NCBI GenBank assembly: GCA_019423005.1 | Contig: JAHZCF010000019.1 | Location: forward strand, 1 to 53,119 | Direction of reading: 5' to 3' | Length of the DNA: 53,119 nucleotides | Source of the DNA: Haemophilus sp. | GTDB lineage: Bacteria > Pseudomonadota > Gammaproteobacteria > Enterobacterales > Pasteurellaceae | Shown here: positions 42,490 to 52,084 of the stretch, in pieces | Position numbering within the stretch: position 1 is the stretch's first letter | Layout: the number at the start of each line of letters is the position of its first letter | Notes under the pieces: generated by a model | The model's database searches: none | Told to the model about the DNA's origin: nothing | The model's input: only the letters and a program-made list of their open reading frames with translations | Program-made: the position numbers and the translations under genes

Positions 42490-43563
42490 ATGGCAGGGAA
42501 TACTATCGGACAACTTTTTCGTGTGACAACCTTTGGGGAATCACATGGTATTGCATTAGGCTGCATCGTTGATGGTGTGCCACCGAATCTTGAATTATCG
42601 GAAGCTGATATTCAACCTGATTTAGATCGTCGTAAACCCGGTACATCACGCTATACCACACCGCGTCGTGAAAACGATGAAGTACAGATTTTATCTGGGG
42701 TATTTGAAGGTAAAACAACGGGTACCAGCATTGGAATGATCATTAAAAATGGTGATCAACGTTCACAAGATTATGGTGATATTAAAGATCGTTTCCGCCC
42801 AGGGCATGCAGATTTTACCTATCAACAAAAATACGGCATCCGTGATTATCGCGGAGGTGGACGCTCTTCTGCGCGTGAAACCGCCATGCGTGTTGCTGCA
42901 GGAGCGATTGCGAAGAAATATTTACGTGAACAGTTTGGCATTGAAGTACGTGGCTTTTTGAGTCAAATTGGCGAAGTGAAGATTGCACCACAGACTATCG
43001 ATAAAATTGATTGGGATAAAGTGAATAGCAATCCATTTTTCTGTCCAGATGAAAGTGCGGTCGAAAAATTTGATGAATTAATCCGTGAATTGAAAAAAGA
43101 AGGCGATTCGATTGGCGCCAAACTAACCGTGATTGCAGAGAATGTTCCTGTTGGTTTAGGAGAGCCTGTTTTTGATCGACTTGATGCCGATTTAGCCCAT
43201 GCTTTAATGGGGATTAATGCCGTTAAAGGTGTAGAAATTGGCGATGGTTTTGCGGTAGTTGAACAGCGTGGCAGTGAACATCGTGATGAAATGACACCAA
43301 ATGGTTTTGAAAGCAACCATGCTGGCGGTATTTTAGGAGGCATTAGCTCAGGTCAGCCAATCATTGCGACCATTGCACTAAAACCAACATCCAGTATCAC
43401 GATTCCAGGACGCTCGATTAATTTAGCGGGAGAACCCGTGGAAGTGGTGACAAAAGGTCGTCATGATCCTTGTGTGGGTATTCGAGCAGTACCCATTGCA
43501 GAGGCTATGGTTGCGATCGTGTTACTCGATCATTTATTGCGTTTTAAGGCGCAGTGTAAATAA
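42490..43563 (+). CDS. aroC: Chorismate synthase
   Basis: The 357-residue enzyme matches the family (E. coli 361): GNTIGQLFRVTTFGESHG at the start, RRKPGTSRYTTPRRE, RFRPGHADFTYQQKYGIRDYRGGGRSSARET (FMN/substrate site), and NHAGGILGGISSGQPI with the C-terminal RHDPCVGIRAVPIAEAM. It removes phosphate from EPSP to form chorismate, using reduced FMN. It lies 15 bases after mscK and precedes mepA as in other Haemophilus and in enteric bacteria. An uptake sequence is inside (about 43054). Confidence 0.97.
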   Translation: MAGNTIGQLFRVTTFGESHGIALGCIVDGVPPNLELSEADIQPDLDRRKPGTSRYTTPRRENDEVQILSGVFEGKTTGTSIGMIIKNGDQRSQDYGDIKDRFRPGHADFTYQQKYGIRDYRGGGRSSARETAMRVAAGAIAKKYLREQFGIEVRGFLSQIGEVKIAPQTIDKIDWDKVNSNPFFCPDESAVEKFDELIRELKKEGDSIGAKLTVIAENVPVGLGEPVFDRLDADLAHALMGINAVKGVEIGDGFAVVEQRGSEHRDEMTPNGFESNHAGGILGGISSGQPIIATIALKPTSSITIPGRSINLAGEPVEVVTKGRHDPCVGIRAVPIAEAMVAIVLLDHLLRFKAQCK

Positions 43564-43628
43564 CTATTTTAAATTAAGCTTCTTGTGCTCTTTTATTAAA
43601 GAGAAATCAACTTATTTTAGGATATCTT

Positions 43629-44501
43629 ATGAATAAATCTTTAGCAAAATTACTTTCAAGTGCGGTTGTTTTAGGGAGCATTTTTTTCTCGCTACAAACA
43701 ACAGCTTCGCCACAAGACTGGCAACGAATTAAACGTCCTATTCCTGCAACAGATGGTAAAGCGAATCCAATCGGCAGCTATTCAAATGGTTGTATTATCG
43801 GGGCGGAGCCATTGCCTTATAAAGGTGAGGGCTATCAAGTTATTCGTATGAATAAAAATCGCTACTATGGTCATCCGGATATGATTGCCTATTTACAGCG
43901 TCTTGGACAAAAAGCGAAGTCAGCTGGCTTACCAACGATGTTGGTTGGCGATATTGCGATGCCTGGCGGTGGTCGCTTTTTAACGGGGCATGCGAGCCAT
44001 CAAATGGGCTTAGATGCGGATATTTGGCTGCGTATGGGCACCATGACAGACAGTGAAGCGCTAAATTCTGACGGAAAAGGCTTACTCGTGGTGAATCGTC
44101 AAGCACAACGTGTTGATGAAAATGTATGGAATAACAATCATGCAACGTTAATCAAACTGGCTGCGCAAGATCCAAAAGTGACCCGTATTTTTGTGAACCC
44201 CGCGATTAAATTAAAACTTTGTCAAACTGCGGGTGATGATCGTGCGTGGTTACACAAAATTCGCCCATGGTTTGGACATGATTCACACTTCCACGTGCGC
44301 ATTGCTTGTCCGAAAGATGCCGCTTATTGTGAAGATCAAGCACCGGTACCAGCAGGCGATGGTTGTGACGATGAACTTTATTCTTGGTTTGAACCTGCAA
44401 AACCAGGTTCAGGCGCTTCTAAACCAAAAGTGACACCACCAGAACCGTTTTTATGTCAGCAAGTGTTAAGTTCGCCAAATAGTAGCGAATGGTTAGAGTA
44501 G
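43629..44501 (+). CDS. mepA: Penicillin-insensitive murein endopeptidase
   Basis: 290 residues with a signal peptide (1-27, cleavage after TTAS or nearby). It is a LAS-family zinc peptidase with ligands His124 and Asp131 in HASHQMGLDADIW and the distal His in HDSHFHVRI. Six or more cysteines in the mature part suggest disulfides. It cleaves D-Ala-mDAP crosslinks in the periplasm. The order aroC-mepA-yfcA matches E. coli. An uptake sequence lies in the signal-peptide codons (about 43659). Confidence 0.95.
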   Translation: MNKSLAKLLSSAVVLGSIFFSLQTTASPQDWQRIKRPIPATDGKANPIGSYSNGCIIGAEPLPYKGEGYQVIRMNKNRYYGHPDMIAYLQRLGQKAKSAGLPTMLVGDIAMPGGGRFLTGHASHQMGLDADIWLRMGTMTDSEALNSDGKGLLVVNRQAQRVDENVWNNNHATLIKLAAQDPKVTRIFVNPAIKLKLCQTAGDDRAWLHKIRPWFGHDSHFHVRIACPKDAAYCEDQAPVPAGDGCDDELYSWFEPAKPGSGASKPKVTPPEPFLCQQVLSSPNSSEWLE

Positions 44502-44511
44502 GAGTTTAATC

Positions 44512-45279
44512 ATGGAGTTGGGGATTGATATTTTAGCTATGCTTTTTGCAGCAGCCTTTATTGCTGCATTTATTGATGCGATTGCAGGTGGCGGAGGCTT
44601 AATTACAATCCCCGCCTTGTTAATGACCGGTATGCCACCCGCCATGGCATTAGGCACGAATAAATTACAAGCATTCGGCGGTGCGTTGTCGGCAAGTATT
44701 TACTTTTTGCGTAAAAGAGCAGTCAATTTATCGGAGTTTTCTTTCATCTTACTGATGATTTTTATCGGCTCGGTGATTGGTACGTTACTCATTCAAAATT
44801 TAGATGCGTCATTAATTAAAAAAGGGCTTCCATTTCTCATTTTGGCCATTGGTCTATACTTTTTATTGACACCTAAATTGGGCGAAAGTGATCGAAAACA
44901 ACGTATTTCCTACGCAGTTTTTGCGTTATGTTTTGGCTCATTGCTGGGTTTTTATGATGGCTTTTTCGGACCTGGTGTAGGCTCATTAATGAACTTGGCT
45001 TGTGTCACATTGCTTGGATTTAATCTCACCAAAGCAACTGCGCATGCTAAAGTGATGAATGTAACTTCAAATTTTGCTTCATTAATTTTCTTCTTTATTG
45101 GTGGTCATGTGATTTGGACCGTCGGTTTAGTGATGATGGCAGGAAGTCTGATAGGTGCGAATTTAGGCGCCAAAATGGTGATGGCAAAAGGCAAACAACT
45201 GATCAGACCGATGGTGGTGATTGTGTCATTTATCATGACAATTAAAATGGCGTATGATCAAGGTTGGTTTCATTTTTAA
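44512..45279 (+). CDS. yfcA: TSUP (TauE/SafE) family membrane transporter YfcA
   Basis: The 255-residue inner-membrane protein has about eight hydrophobic segments. Both family motifs are present: FIDAIAGGGGLITIPALLMTGMPPAMALGTNKLQA (about 21-55) and GFYDGFFGPGVGSLMNLACVTLLGFNLTKATAHAKVMN. Related TSUP proteins move sulfite, sulfoacetate or other organosulfur anions. The substrate of YfcA is not established. It follows mepA closely and probably shares its transcript. Confidence 0.9.
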   Translation: MELGIDILAMLFAAAFIAAFIDAIAGGGGLITIPALLMTGMPPAMALGTNKLQAFGGALSASIYFLRKRAVNLSEFSFILLMIFIGSVIGTLLIQNLDASLIKKGLPFLILAIGLYFLLTPKLGESDRKQRISYAVFALCFGSLLGFYDGFFGPGVGSLMNLACVTLLGFNLTKATAHAKVMNVTSNFASLIFFFIGGHVIWTVGLVMMAGSLIGANLGAKMVMAKGKQLIRPMVVIVSFIMTIKMAYDQGWFHF

Positions 45280-45288
45280 CAATTGATT

Positions 45289-46248
45289 ATGACAGATTCT
45301 CAGAAAAAATTACGTATTACGGCACGAACGGGCTATGAACCACATTTTTCATGGTCATATTTACACCCGAAAAATTGGGGCATTTGGCTTGGTATTTTTG
45401 TGCTTTTATTACTCGCTTTTGTGCCATTTCGTTTACGCGATAAAATGGCCGAGAAACTGGCTCGTGCGCTGACGAAAAAAATCGGTAAACCACGTATTCG
45501 TGCTGAGATTAATTTGAAACTCTGTTTCCCAGATTGGACGGCAGAGCAGCGTGACAAAGTGATTGAAGAGATGTTTGTAACGGTTGCACAAGTAATCCTA
45601 GGTATTGGTGAGATTGCCATTCGTTCTAAAAAACATTTACAAAAACGCAGTGAGTTCATTGGCCTTGAGCATATCAAGCAAGCCAAAGCCGAAGGGCATA
45701 ACATCATTTTGATGGTACCACATGGTTGGGCGATAGATGCCTCTGGCATTATTTTGCATACACACGGCATGCCGATGACGTCAATGTATAACCCTCACCG
45801 AAATCCCTTGGTGGATTGGTTGTGGACTTTAGCACGTCAACGTTTTGGTGGCAAAATGCATGCTCGTCAAAATGGGATTAAGCCATTTTTAGCACACATC
45901 AAACAAGGTCAAATGGGGTATTATCTTCCCGATGAAGATTTTGGTGCTGAGCAAAGTGTCTTTGTGGATTTCTTTGCTACTTATAAGGCGACGCTTCCTG
46001 GGTTAAACAAAATGGCAAAATTAGCGAAAGCGGTGGTTATTCCAATGTTCCCACGTTATAACGCTAAGAATGGCAAGTATGAAATGGAAATTCGCCCACC
46101 GATGCAATTAAGCGACGATCCTGAGCAATCAGCCCGTGCGATGAACGAGGAAATTGAGTATTTTGTTACGCCAACACCCGAACAATATGTCTGGATTTTA
46201 CAGCTTCTTCGTACTCGAAAAGACGGGGAAGATATTTACCCAGATTAA
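45289..46248 (+). CDS. lpxM: Lipid A acyltransferase (LpxM/MsbB type)
   Basis: 319 residues from the ATG at 45289; a TTG at 45283 is the alternative, and neither has a good ribosome site. One N-terminal membrane anchor (about 30-47) is followed by the HX4D catalytic motif HGWAID (145-150). Later come YYLPDEDFG, the VFVDFFATYKATLPGL substrate segment and VVIPMFPRYN. It adds a secondary acyl chain to lipid A at the inner membrane. A homologue in the same position beside yfcA and mepA in Haemophilus is the msbB-type gene. An LpxL activity cannot be excluded by sequence. Confidence 0.88.
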   Translation: MTDSQKKLRITARTGYEPHFSWSYLHPKNWGIWLGIFVLLLLAFVPFRLRDKMAEKLARALTKKIGKPRIRAEINLKLCFPDWTAEQRDKVIEEMFVTVAQVILGIGEIAIRSKKHLQKRSEFIGLEHIKQAKAEGHNIILMVPHGWAIDASGIILHTHGMPMTSMYNPHRNPLVDWLWTLARQRFGGKMHARQNGIKPFLAHIKQGQMGYYLPDEDFGAEQSVFVDFFATYKATLPGLNKMAKLAKAVVIPMFPRYNAKNGKYEMEIRPPMQLSDDPEQSARAMNEEIEYFVTPTPEQYVWILQLLRTRKDGEDIYPD

Positions 46249-46260
46249 TTCATTTTATTT

Positions 46261-46294
46261 ACAAAAGTGCGGTCAAAATTCACCGCACTTTTGT
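46261..46294. terminator. Inverted uptake-sequence terminator after lpxM
   Basis: ACAAAAGTGCGGT (46261-46273) and ACCGCACTTTTGT (46282-46294) form a perfect 13-bp stem with an 8-base loop. T-rich sequence follows. Confidence 0.85.
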
Positions 46295-46361
46295 ATTTTT
46301 CTATGCTAGAATGCGAGCCTAAAAACAGGATTTTTTCTTACTCTTTTTTGAGCAATTATTT

Positions 46362-46904
46362 ATGAACAAACAACTTGAATTAATCAAATCTTCTATCAAA
46401 TCTATCCCAAATCATCCAAAAGAAGGCATTATTTTCCGTGATATCACGAGCTTGCTTGAAGTGCCTGCGGCTTTCAAAGCCACAATCGATTTGATCGTTG
46501 AAAAGTATAAAGATCAAGGTCTCACAAAAGTTATTGGTACCGAGTCTCGTGGATTTATTTTTGGTGCGCCAGTTGCATTAGCATTAGGCTTGCCATTTAT
46601 CCCCGTTCGTAAACCGGGCAAATTACCGCGTGAAGTGATTGCACAGTCTTATCAATTAGAATACGGTCAAGACACCCTTGAATTGCACACTGATGCGATT
46701 TCACAAGGTGATAATGTGTTAATCATTGATGACTTGTTAGCAACGGGTGGAACAGTTGAAGCTACCGTGAAATTAGTTCAACGTTTAGGTGGTGAAGTGA
46801 AACATGCTGCCTTTGTGATTAATTTGCCAGAATTAGGGGGCGAAAAACGCTTACGTGATTTAGGCATTGATTGTTATACCTTAGTGAATTTTGAAGGCCA
46901 TTAA
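46362..46904 (+). CDS. apt: Adenine phosphoribosyltransferase
   Basis: The 180-residue enzyme has the family pattern: IPNHPKEGIIFRDITSLLE, GTESRGFIFGAPVALALG, RKPGKLPREVIAQSYQLEYG and the PRPP loop VLIIDDLLATGGT. It salvages adenine to AMP. It starts a unit with dnaX, 16 bases downstream. Confidence 0.97.
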   Translation: MNKQLELIKSSIKSIPNHPKEGIIFRDITSLLEVPAAFKATIDLIVEKYKDQGLTKVIGTESRGFIFGAPVALALGLPFIPVRKPGKLPREVIAQSYQLEYGQDTLELHTDAISQGDNVLIIDDLLATGGTVEATVKLVQRLGGEVKHAAFVINLPELGGEKRLRDLGIDCYTLVNFEGH

Positions 46905-46920
46905 TTTTTAAAGAGATGCG

Positions 46921-49065
46921 ATGAGCTACCAAGTTTTAGCCAGAAAATGGCGACCAAAAAACTTTTCTGAAGTAGTGGGGCAAAGCCATGTACTCACTGC
47001 TTTGGAAAACGGTTTAAAAGAAAACCGTTTACATCATGCTTATTTATTTTCCGGCACCCGTGGCGTGGGTAAAACCTCCATTGCTCGTTTATTTGCGAAA
47101 GGCTTGAATTGTGTAAACGGTATTACTGCCGATCCTTGTGGTGAATGTGAAAACTGCAAAGCGATTGAAGCTGGCAACTTTATTGATTTAATTGAAATCG
47201 ATGCGGCTTCTCGTACCAAAGTAGAAGATACGCGTGAGCTGTTAGACAATGTGCAATATAAGCCGGTAGTAGGGCGTTATAAAGTCTATCTTATCGATGA
47301 AGTCCATATGCTTTCCCGCCATTCTTTCAATGCGTTGTTAAAAACCTTGGAAGAACCACCTGAATATGTGAAATTCTTATTGGCTACAACGGATCCACAA
47401 AAATTACCGATTACGATTTTATCCCGTTGTATGCAATTTCATCTTAAAGCATTAGATGAACCGCAAATTTCAGCGCATCTTAATCGCGTGCTTACTGCCG
47501 AAAATATTCCTTTTGATGCACCTGCATTGGATAAATTAGCCAAAGCGGCGCAGGGGAGTATTCGTGATAGCTTAAGTTTAACGGATCAAGCGATAGCCAT
47601 GGGCAACGGTAAAGTTTCTACCGATGTGGTGAATACTATGCTTGGGCTATTAGATGAGGATCAGCCGATTGAAATCATTTACGCCTTACATCAAGGTAAC
47701 GGTGAGCGTTTAATGAAAACAATCCAAACGGTGGCTGAAAAAGCAGGCGATTGGGATGAATTATTAGCTGAAACAGCAGAGAAATTGCATCAAATTGCCT
47801 TAATGCAGTTGCTCGCTAAAAATGCTACGGACGAAAACGATCATCTCGGTTTTCTGGCTAAACATATTTCACCGGAAGACGTACAATTCTTCTATCAAGT
47901 AATTGTATCGGGTCGAAAAGAATTGGCCTCCGCACCAAATCGTCGAATTGGCGCAGAAATGACATTATTGAGGGCGTTGGCATTCCACCCAAAGTTCCTT
48001 ACGGCAGCACAAACGCCTAAACAAGGCGGGCTATCCCCTGAACAAAATACACAGAAAAGTGCGGTTGAAAATCAATCTGTTTCTGGTTATGTGGATATGC
48101 CGGTGCTGTCGCAAAACATCAAAGCAAATTATTCTGCACAAGCGCAAAAGCCGATGGCTCAATCAGCGGTTGTGCATTCTTCACCTTCTCAACCTGTTTC
48201 CACTCAAACCACATCTTCATTGAATTTAGCCAGTCTTGCGGCATTAGAGGCATTGAATCAATTAACGCAAATTGAGCAATCAGAGCGCCAGCATCATCAT
48301 GATGAACAACAAGCTGCAGTGGAAGAAACTTTGCATCATCTCCAAGCGTTAGATGAGCAAAAAAATTCACCAAAAATGACCGCACTTCCTGTGCGAGAGA
48401 TGACACCACCAAAAGCTACGCAAACGAAAGCAACGGTGTCAAATCCAATTACTCAACAAGCAGAAGCGTTAAAGCAAAGTGTTGAAACGGTTGAGAATAC
48501 CATTGATGACAATGCTGAAATGGACGCGGAAGAGCAGGAAATTCTGGATGCGGAAACCTACCGTTGGGAGTGGAGCAATCCGGATTTAGCCAAAGTGGAT
48601 AACGGTGTGCGTCCTTCTGATATTAAACAGGCGATGTTGAAAGATGTGACACCAGAATTGCGTGAGAAAATTATTCAAATTACGCAAAAACAAGATCCTT
48701 GGACGGATATCGTTGAACGCTCTGGCGTGACTGGTTTCTCAAAAGAGTTGGCATTAAATTGCTTTATTAAGTCGCAAACCGAAGATGAGCTTCAACTCGG
48801 GCTTCATTCTGAAAAAGCCCATTTAAAACAAGATCGAAATATTAAAAATTTAGTGGATCATCTTGAACGTTTATATGAAAAACCAGTCAAATTGTCGATT
48901 TTTGTTGAAGATTCCGATGTTTTAACCCCGATGGATTACCGCAAAAAAGTTTATCAGGAGTTGCGTGAACAGGCACGTACGGATTTACAGCAAGATAAAA
49001 AACTGCTTTTATTACAAAAAGAGTTTGATGCGAAGTTGGATGTTGAAAGCATTCGACCAGTCTAA
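46921..49065 (+). CDS. dnaX: DNA polymerase III subunit tau/gamma
   Basis: The 714-residue clamp-loader ATPase has Walker A SGTRGVGKT (44-52) and a zinc site C64, C73, C76, C79. Walker B LIDEVHML and the sensor LATTDPQKLPITILSRCMQFHL follow. Domain III ends at about residue 360. A long Gln/Ser/Pro-rich linker (about 360-530) leads to tau-specific domains that bind DnaB helicase and the polymerase alpha subunit. The full length corresponds to tau. A short gamma form through frameshifting cannot be shown here. AGAGATG spaces it tightly after apt. Two uptake sequences lie in the linker (about 48057 and 48379). Confidence 0.96.
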   Translation: MSYQVLARKWRPKNFSEVVGQSHVLTALENGLKENRLHHAYLFSGTRGVGKTSIARLFAKGLNCVNGITADPCGECENCKAIEAGNFIDLIEIDAASRTKVEDTRELLDNVQYKPVVGRYKVYLIDEVHMLSRHSFNALLKTLEEPPEYVKFLLATTDPQKLPITILSRCMQFHLKALDEPQISAHLNRVLTAENIPFDAPALDKLAKAAQGSIRDSLSLTDQAIAMGNGKVSTDVVNTMLGLLDEDQPIEIIYALHQGNGERLMKTIQTVAEKAGDWDELLAETAEKLHQIALMQLLAKNATDENDHLGFLAKHISPEDVQFFYQVIVSGRKELASAPNRRIGAEMTLLRALAFHPKFLTAAQTPKQGGLSPEQNTQKSAVENQSVSGYVDMPVLSQNIKANYSAQAQKPMAQSAVVHSSPSQPVSTQTTSSLNLASLAALEALNQLTQIEQSERQHHHDEQQAAVEETLHHLQALDEQKNSPKMTALPVREMTPPKATQTKATVSNPITQQAEALKQSVETVENTIDDNAEMDAEEQEILDAETYRWEWSNPDLAKVDNGVRPSDIKQAMLKDVTPELREKIIQITQKQDPWTDIVERSGVTGFSKELALNCFIKSQTEDELQLGLHSEKAHLKQDRNIKNLVDHLERLYEKPVKLSIFVEDSDVLTPMDYRKKVYQELREQARTDLQQDKKLLLLQKEFDAKLDVESIRPV

Positions 49066-49105
49066 AATTCATTTCTCTAAATTTTAACTTTATAAAGGAA
49101 AAAAT

Positions 49106-49954
49106 ATGGCGTTTAGCTCTCTTTTTACTCTTATTGATGACATTGCATCGATTCTTGATGATGTTGCCTTGATGACCAAAATAGCAGCCAAGAAAACTGT
49201 TGGCGTAGTAGGTGATGACTTAGCGTTAAATGCTAACCAGGTAACAGGGGCATCTTCCGATCGTGAATTACCCATTGTCTGGGCTGTTACCAAAGGATCG
49301 TTAGTCAATAAAGTTATTTTAATTCCAATTGCTTTACTGCTTTCTGCGTTTTTACCTTGGTTGATCGTGCCACTTTTGATGATAGGTGGGGCATATTTGT
49401 GTTTTGAAGGTGTAGAGAAAATTCTACATAAATTTATTGCTCATGAAGAGCACGAAGAAAAAACAACCTTTAATGAAGCCGCTAAAATTAAGGGGGCAAT
49501 TCGTACTGATTTTATTCTTTCCGCTGAAATTATCATTATTGCATTAGGTGAATTAACTGAAGCGGGCTTGCTGACCCGCATTATTTCCCTTTCAATAGTC
49601 GGTATCGGAATCACTATTTTTGTTTATGGCTTGGTTGCATTAATTGTTAGAGCAGATGATTTCGGTTTATACCTTATTAAAAAAGGGGGCGTAGCGAAGT
49701 CAATCGGGAATGCAATTTTAGTGATTATGCCAAAATTTATGCGTTCACTTAGTTTTATCGGTACGCTTGCGATGTTTTTAGTCGGTGGCGGTATTTTCGT
49801 ACATAATGTGGATTTCATTCATCATTTGCTCGCTGATTATCAATTAGCCGATGGCTTATTAGGTAATGTAGCGACGTTAGTCGTGGGTGTGATCGTAGGC
49901 GCGATTGCTTGTGCGATTGTATTACCCGCAATGAAATTATTTGGTAAACACTAA
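49106..49954 (+). CDS. yedI: DUF808-family inner-membrane protein YedI
   Basis: The 282-residue protein opens with the characteristic SLFTLIDDIASILDDVALMTKIAAKKT. It has GVVGDDLALNANQVTG, a conserved WAVTKGSLVNKVILIP segment and several membrane helices at about 70-110, 160-185, 200-230 and 245-275. E. coli YedI (305 residues) has the same layout. The function is unknown. AAAGGAA precedes the ATG. Confidence 0.9.
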   Translation: MAFSSLFTLIDDIASILDDVALMTKIAAKKTVGVVGDDLALNANQVTGASSDRELPIVWAVTKGSLVNKVILIPIALLLSAFLPWLIVPLLMIGGAYLCFEGVEKILHKFIAHEEHEEKTTFNEAAKIKGAIRTDFILSAEIIIIALGELTEAGLLTRIISLSIVGIGITIFVYGLVALIVRADDFGLYLIKKGGVAKSIGNAILVIMPKFMRSLSFIGTLAMFLVGGGIFVHNVDFIHHLLADYQLADGLLGNVATLVVGVIVGAIACAIVLPAMKLFGKH

Positions 49955-49970
49955 AAACGAGATAAAAAAT

Positions 49971-50006
49971 AACCGCACTTTCATGCTTTCAAGGTGCGGT
50001 TTTTTA
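49971..50006. terminator. Terminator between yedI and proA
   Basis: AACCGCAC (49971-49978) pairs with GTGCGGTT (49994-50001). The left arm is an uptake sequence. An A-run lies before it and TTTTTTAT after, so it can serve both convergent genes. Confidence 0.8.
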
Positions 50007-50019
50007 TGGATGGAACAGA

Positions 50020-51273
50020 CTATTTACGAGAAGTGTAATCGCCGACACAAACCCATTTATAACTGGTTAAGGCTTCTAATCCCATTGGGCCACGAGCATG
50101 AAGTTTTTGAGTACTTACCGCCACTTCTGCACCTAAACCAAATTGTCCGCCATCGGTAAATCGAGTACTTGCATTAACATACACGGCTGCCGCATCCACT
50201 TGATTGATAAATTGTGTGGCTAGTCGTTGATTTTCCGTCAAGATACTTTCAGAATGTTGTGTGCCATATTCACGGATGTGAGCAATCGCAGCATCCATAT
50301 CTTCAACCACCACAACATTGAGATCCAATGAGCCCCATTCTTGGCGTAATGCTTGTTCAGTCACTTCTTGCACATCGACATTTGTAGCTTGAAGAATCGA
50401 AAGTGCGGTCGATTTTGCATGGAATTTTACTTTTTTCTCGGCTAAATATTTCGCGAGTTTTGGTAGGAAGGTTTCTGCAATCGAGCGTTGAACTAAAAGC
50501 GTTTCCAACGTATTACATGTGCTTGGACGTTGGCATTTTGCATTCGCAATCACCGCAAGGGCTTTTTCTTGGTCAGCACTTTCTTCCACAAAAAGATGAC
50601 AAACACCCACACCACCGACAATCACTGGAATGGTTGAATGTTGTGTACAAAGCTCATGTAAACCAGCTCCGCCACGAGGAATAATCATATCTACATAGCG
50701 ATCCAATTTAAGTAGTTGCATTACAAGCTCACGATTCGGATCGGTAATGGCTTGGACTGCATGGCGTGGTAATCCCGCTTGTTCAAGGGCATTTTGTACC
50801 ACTTCCACTAAAATTTGGTTGGAATGTTGTGTTTCTTTTCCACCACGTAAAATCACGGCATTACCGGTTTTTAAGCAAAGGCTTGCCACATCAATGGTGA
50901 CATTGGGACGTGCTTCGTAAATGGTTCCAATTACACCAAGCGGAGTACGAACGCGTTCGATTTTTAATCCGCTATCTAAGGAGCCCCCATCAATGATTTT
51001 CCCCACTGGATCTGCGAGAGAAATCACATGGCGTACATCATTTGCAATGCCTTTTAGGCGATCTTCGGTTAATAAGAGGCGGTCAATTAAGGCTTCAGAT
51101 AAGCCGTTTTGTTTCGCGATTTCAATATCTTTTTGGTTTGCGGCAAGAATACGCTCCGCTTGTTGTTCTAATTGATCTGCAATAATGCTGAGCGCATGAT
51201 TTTTTTCAGTGGTGTTTAACTGCGCTAAAATAAAGGCTGCATCTTTGGCCTGTTTGCCCATTTGTTCTAACAT
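50020..51273 (-). CDS. proA: Gamma-glutamyl phosphate reductase
   Basis: The 417-residue aldehyde-dehydrogenase-fold enzyme (same length as E. coli ProA) starts MLEQMGKQAKDAAF. It has the NADPH-site VRTPLGVIGTIYEARPNVTIDVASLCLKTGNAVILRGGKE, IPRGGAGLHELC, and the catalytic cysteine region KCQRPSTCNTLETLLV. It makes glutamate-5-semialdehyde in proline synthesis. No proB lies beside it, so the operon is split. AAAGGAAT stands before the start. Confidence 0.96.
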   Translation of the reverse strand: MLEQMGKQAKDAAFILAQLNTTEKNHALSIIADQLEQQAERILAANQKDIEIAKQNGLSEALIDRLLLTEDRLKGIANDVRHVISLADPVGKIIDGGSLDSGLKIERVRTPLGVIGTIYEARPNVTIDVASLCLKTGNAVILRGGKETQHSNQILVEVVQNALEQAGLPRHAVQAITDPNRELVMQLLKLDRYVDMIIPRGGAGLHELCTQHSTIPVIVGGVGVCHLFVEESADQEKALAVIANAKCQRPSTCNTLETLLVQRSIAETFLPKLAKYLAEKKVKFHAKSTALSILQATNVDVQEVTEQALRQEWGSLDLNVVVVEDMDAAIAHIREYGTQHSESILTENQRLATQFINQVDAAAVYVNASTRFTDGGQFGLGAEVAVSTQKLHARGPMGLEALTSYKWVCVGDYTSRK

Positions 51274-51288
51274 AATTATTCCTTTTAA

Positions 51289-51951
51289 TTATTTTGTTTT
51301 CTTCGGTAATTTATCATTTGTTTCATCTTCTTGCTCTTGGAAATCGAAAACAGGCAATCCCCAACCAAATCGAACTGCAAGTAAGCGCAATGCAAAACCA
51401 CTGAATAACGTGAGTAAAATTGAAAGTGTGTGTTCAACTTGAATGTGTTGTAATGCCATATACATAGCGGCAGAGAAGAATGACACGCTGGCGTAAAGTT
51501 CCTTTTGGAACACAAGGGGAATGCGGTTACAAAGTAAATCACGTAATACACCACCAAATGCCCCTGTCACCGTTGCCGCAATGGATGTCACGGTAAAGCC
51601 ATAACCCATATCAATGGCAATTTGCGCACCGATAATGGAATACACGATTAATCCTAAGGCATCTAACACCAAGAAAATTGTGCGAAAGTAGCGCATAAAA
51701 TGTTTGATGAAGGGCGCAATAAAAACTGTTAATACAGCCGCGCCAGCCACCATAATGAAATATTCAGGATGTTTAACCCAGCCAACAGGGTAGTGACCTA
51801 GTAATACATCGCGTACTGTACCACCGCCAATCGCCGTTACGCAGGCGATAATAATTACCCCGAAAATATCCATTTTTTCTCGTCCAGCGGCTAATGCGCC
51901 GGTAATTCCTTCGGCGGTAATTCCAATAATATAAAGTACGCTTAATAGCAT
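51289..51951 (-). CDS. yicG: TRIC-family (UPF0126) membrane protein YicG
   Basis: The 220-residue protein has about seven membrane segments and two copies of the family motif: GALAAGREKMDIFGVIIIACVTAIGGGTVRDVLLGHYP and VTGAFGGVLRDLLCNRIPLVFQKELYA. It matches E. coli YicG (205 residues). Prokaryotic TRIC proteins are trimeric cation channels by homology. A physiological role is unproven. It is 15 bases upstream of proA on the minus strand, so the two are probably co-transcribed. Confidence 0.92.
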   Translation of the reverse strand: MLLSVLYIIGITAEGITGALAAGREKMDIFGVIIIACVTAIGGGTVRDVLLGHYPVGWVKHPEYFIMVAGAAVLTVFIAPFIKHFMRYFRTIFLVLDALGLIVYSIIGAQIAIDMGYGFTVTSIAATVTGAFGGVLRDLLCNRIPLVFQKELYASVSFFSAAMYMALQHIQVEHTLSILLTLFSGFALRLLAVRFGWGLPVFDFQEQEDETNDKLPKKTK

Positions 51952-52084
51952 TTTTTTGTGGTTCCTAAAGTGCGGTTATAATTTTGCTTATTTTAAAAGG
52001 GAATGAGCCAAAATGCACGAAAGCCATTAAAAAAAGCCATAAATTTTGGCATAATGACGTCTTCTTTTTCTAATCGAGAATTTT

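Noticed and set aside
44512..45279. The TSUP transporter as sulfite exporter for the cys regulon
   Set aside because: Its position between mepA and lpxM is the ancestral yfcA site and it is far from the cys operons; no evidence links it to sulfite here.
48358..48366. A-rich run (C AAA AAA AT) in dnaX as a possible programmed frameshift site making gamma
   Set aside because: It lies at about codon 480, in the linker and well past where E. coli makes gamma (about codon 430). The -1 frame does not stop promptly and no stimulatory hairpin is evident. Not supportable without mass-spectrometry or profiling data.
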